Positions 62,995 through 64,000 of a DNA stretch of 64,000 bases are shown one piece after another. Every line of letters begins with the position of its first letter. Position 1 is the first letter of the stretch. Position numbers and translations under genes: made by a program. The stretch is taken from positions 1 through 64,000 of the forward strand of contig JANYLJ010000067.1 of the NCBI GenBank assembly GCA_025357945.1, written 5' to 3'. The notes below the pieces were generated by a model. That model was given only the letters and a program-made list of their open reading frames with translations, was not told where the DNA came from and did no database searches. Origin of the DNA: Gemmatimonadota bacterium. GTDB taxonomy: Bacteria > Gemmatimonadota > Gemmatimonadetes > Gemmatimonadales > GWC2-71-9.

Positions 62995-63503
62995 CGTGTC
63001 CTGAGCTTTCGGAAGAACGGTTGGTTGTAGTCGTAGATCGCGTACAGCGCGACGGCACCGGTCGCCCACGCGAGGGATTGCAGGTGCGGTAGCCCCAGGA
63101 CGAACACGATCAGCGTCAACATCTGCAGCAGGGTAACCGCCTTGCCGCCGGGGCGCGCCGGCACCGCCGTGGCGTTGCCGCTCGCGAGCGTGCTGACGAA
63201 GGCAATCGTCGCCACGATGTCGCGCGCCAACACCGCCATGACCTCGTACCAGGTCAGCGCGCCGGCGGCCCACACGACCGCGAATGCCACCGCCACGAAG
63301 AGTTTGTCGGCGATCGGGTCCAGCATCGCACCGAAGCGTGACCCGCCAAACCGGCGCGCCACCCAGCCGTCGCCGAGATCGGTGGCGGCGGCGAGCGCCA
63401 GGATAACGAGCCGCACCGGTGCGCTGCTGACGAGGGGAAAGAGGATCGCGAGCGGAATCCGCAGCAGCGTGATGCCGTCGGCCGGCGAGAAGAGTCCTGC
63501 CAT
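62991..63503 (-). CDS. CDP-alcohol phosphatidyltransferase (PgsA-like)
   Basis: Inner-membrane phospholipid synthesis enzyme, 170 residues with about five helices. The catalytic motif DxxDGxxARx7-8GxxxDxxxD is DLGDGWVARRFGG then GAMLDPIADK (about residues 42-67). Size and position suggest glycerol-phosphate phosphatidyltransferase, but substrate choice cannot be read. Overlaps the osmC-like gene by 4 bp and follows the M16 gene. Confidence 0.88.
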   Translation of the reverse strand: MAGLFSPADGITLLRIPLAILFPLVSSAPVRLVILALAAATDLGDGWVARRFGGSRFGAMLDPIADKLFVAVAFAVVWAAGALTWYEVMAVLARDIVATIAFVSTLASGNATAVPARPGGKAVTLLQMLTLIVFVLGLPHLQSLAWATGAVALYAIYDYNQPFFRKLRTR

Positions 63504-63513
63504 GATGCGAAAG

Positions 63514-64000
63514 TTACTCGGTCGTGAGAGCCGCTACGACGCCTTCTGCCCGGGATGTCGGGTCGAGCGATTCCGCCGCGACGGCGTGGACCGCCTCGGC
63601 CGTCACGGCGCGATACGGCGCGGTCGGGTCGTCGAGCTCGGCTAACCCGTCGCCCAGCAGCCAGGCATCGGCGATTTCGCCGGCGTACGCACCCGCGGTC
63701 TGGCGTGACATCTCGACCTGGCCGACCAGTGTCGCCGTGGCCCTCGCGAGTTCCTCGCGCGGCGGCGGCTCGCGGCGGAACACGGCCAGTTCCTCGAGCA
63801 TCGCGTCGCGCGCCTCGGCGAGTCGGGCCGGGTCGGTCGCGATATACGTGAGCAATCCACCGGCACGTTCCCGCTGCCACGAATTGGCGATCACGGTGTA
63901 CGCCAGCGAACGCTTGCTGCGCAGCGACTCGAATAGCCGGCCACCAAGTCCGGCGGCAATGGCGGCCCATGTTTCAGCAGCAAAACGCGCGGGATCGCGG
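63514..64000 (-). CDS. M16-family zinc peptidase, C-terminal part (partial)
   Basis: The C-terminal 161 codons of a minus-strand gene that continues beyond the window's right edge. The frame begins RDPARFAAETWAAIAAGLGG and RLFESLRSKRSLAYTV, the typical M16 inactive-half sequence. There is no HxxEH motif in this part, as expected for the C-terminal half. It stops at 63514, about ten bases before the pgsA-like gene. Confidence 0.85.
   Translation of the reverse strand, partial: RDPARFAAETWAAIAAGLGGRLFESLRSKRSLAYTVIANSWQRERAGGLLTYIATDPARLAEARDAMLEELAVFRREPPPREELARATATLVGQVEMSRQTAGAYAGEIADAWLLGDGLAELDDPTAPYRAVTAEAVHAVAAESLDPTSRAEGVVAALTTE

Overview
The window is high-GC DNA from what is most likely a member of Gemmatimonadota or a close FCB-group relative. 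The evidence is a SprA-type type IX secretion (T9SS) translocon, a PorV-family protein, a giant secreted protein with a T9SS-like C-terminal sorting domain, a carboxypeptidase-regulatory-domain TonB receptor, a GWxTD protein, and split lptF/lptG. This is a family-level inference; no rRNA or tRNA gene was seen.

Layout. 0.1-9.4 kb: prfC, a VKOR-family protein, an MFS exporter, a secreted unknown, an S1/P1-type nuclease, a sulfur pair (TauE/SafE permease and MBL-rhodanese protein) and a secreted M1 peptidase. 9.6-14.4 kb: type IV pilus/competence genes pilB-pilT-pilC and a ComEA-like HhH protein. 14.7-24.5 kb: an M28 glutaminyl-cyclase-like lipoprotein and sprA, divergent from lptF-lptG. 24.7-29.2 kb: amino-acid permease, heme O synthase and an ABC exporter. 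29.0-34.6 kb: an accessory scar zone with a 376-bp segmental duplication, HepT/MntA and HicB toxin-antitoxin genes inside a segment with terminal inverted repeats, and a complete IS21-family insertion with a 6-bp target duplication. 34.7-46.5 kb: a five-gene cell-surface operon (TonB receptor, sorting-domain protein, PorV, GWxTD protein, lipoprotein). 46.7-53.6 kb: M24 peptidase and V4R-like gene, then an ECF sigma/anti-sigma pair leading into a compact biosynthetic operon (FAD oxidoreductase, flavin reductase, methyltransferase, SRPBCC protein, ketosynthase). 53.7-64 kb: MIP channel, ccmABCD cytochrome c maturation operon, STAS protein, acetyl-CoA synthetase, Kup, DsbA-like protein, OsmC, a CDP-alcohol phosphatidyltransferase and a partial M16 peptidase.

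Two features stand out. First, nine intergenic sites carry tandem copies of one heptamer (ACGAGAG or its complement). Seven of these are inverted pairs, always purine arm first on the + strand, most with a 37-43 nt loop of unrelated sequence. The unit is free of stop codons in all six frames, and at two or three loci it has become part of a protein terminus. Several other, unrelated tracts at gene ends also have a 7-bp period. Second, six predicted signal peptides are followed directly by Gln, and a glutaminyl-cyclase-like gene sits next to sprA. This fits the pyroglutamate 'Q-rule' known from Bacteroidetes.
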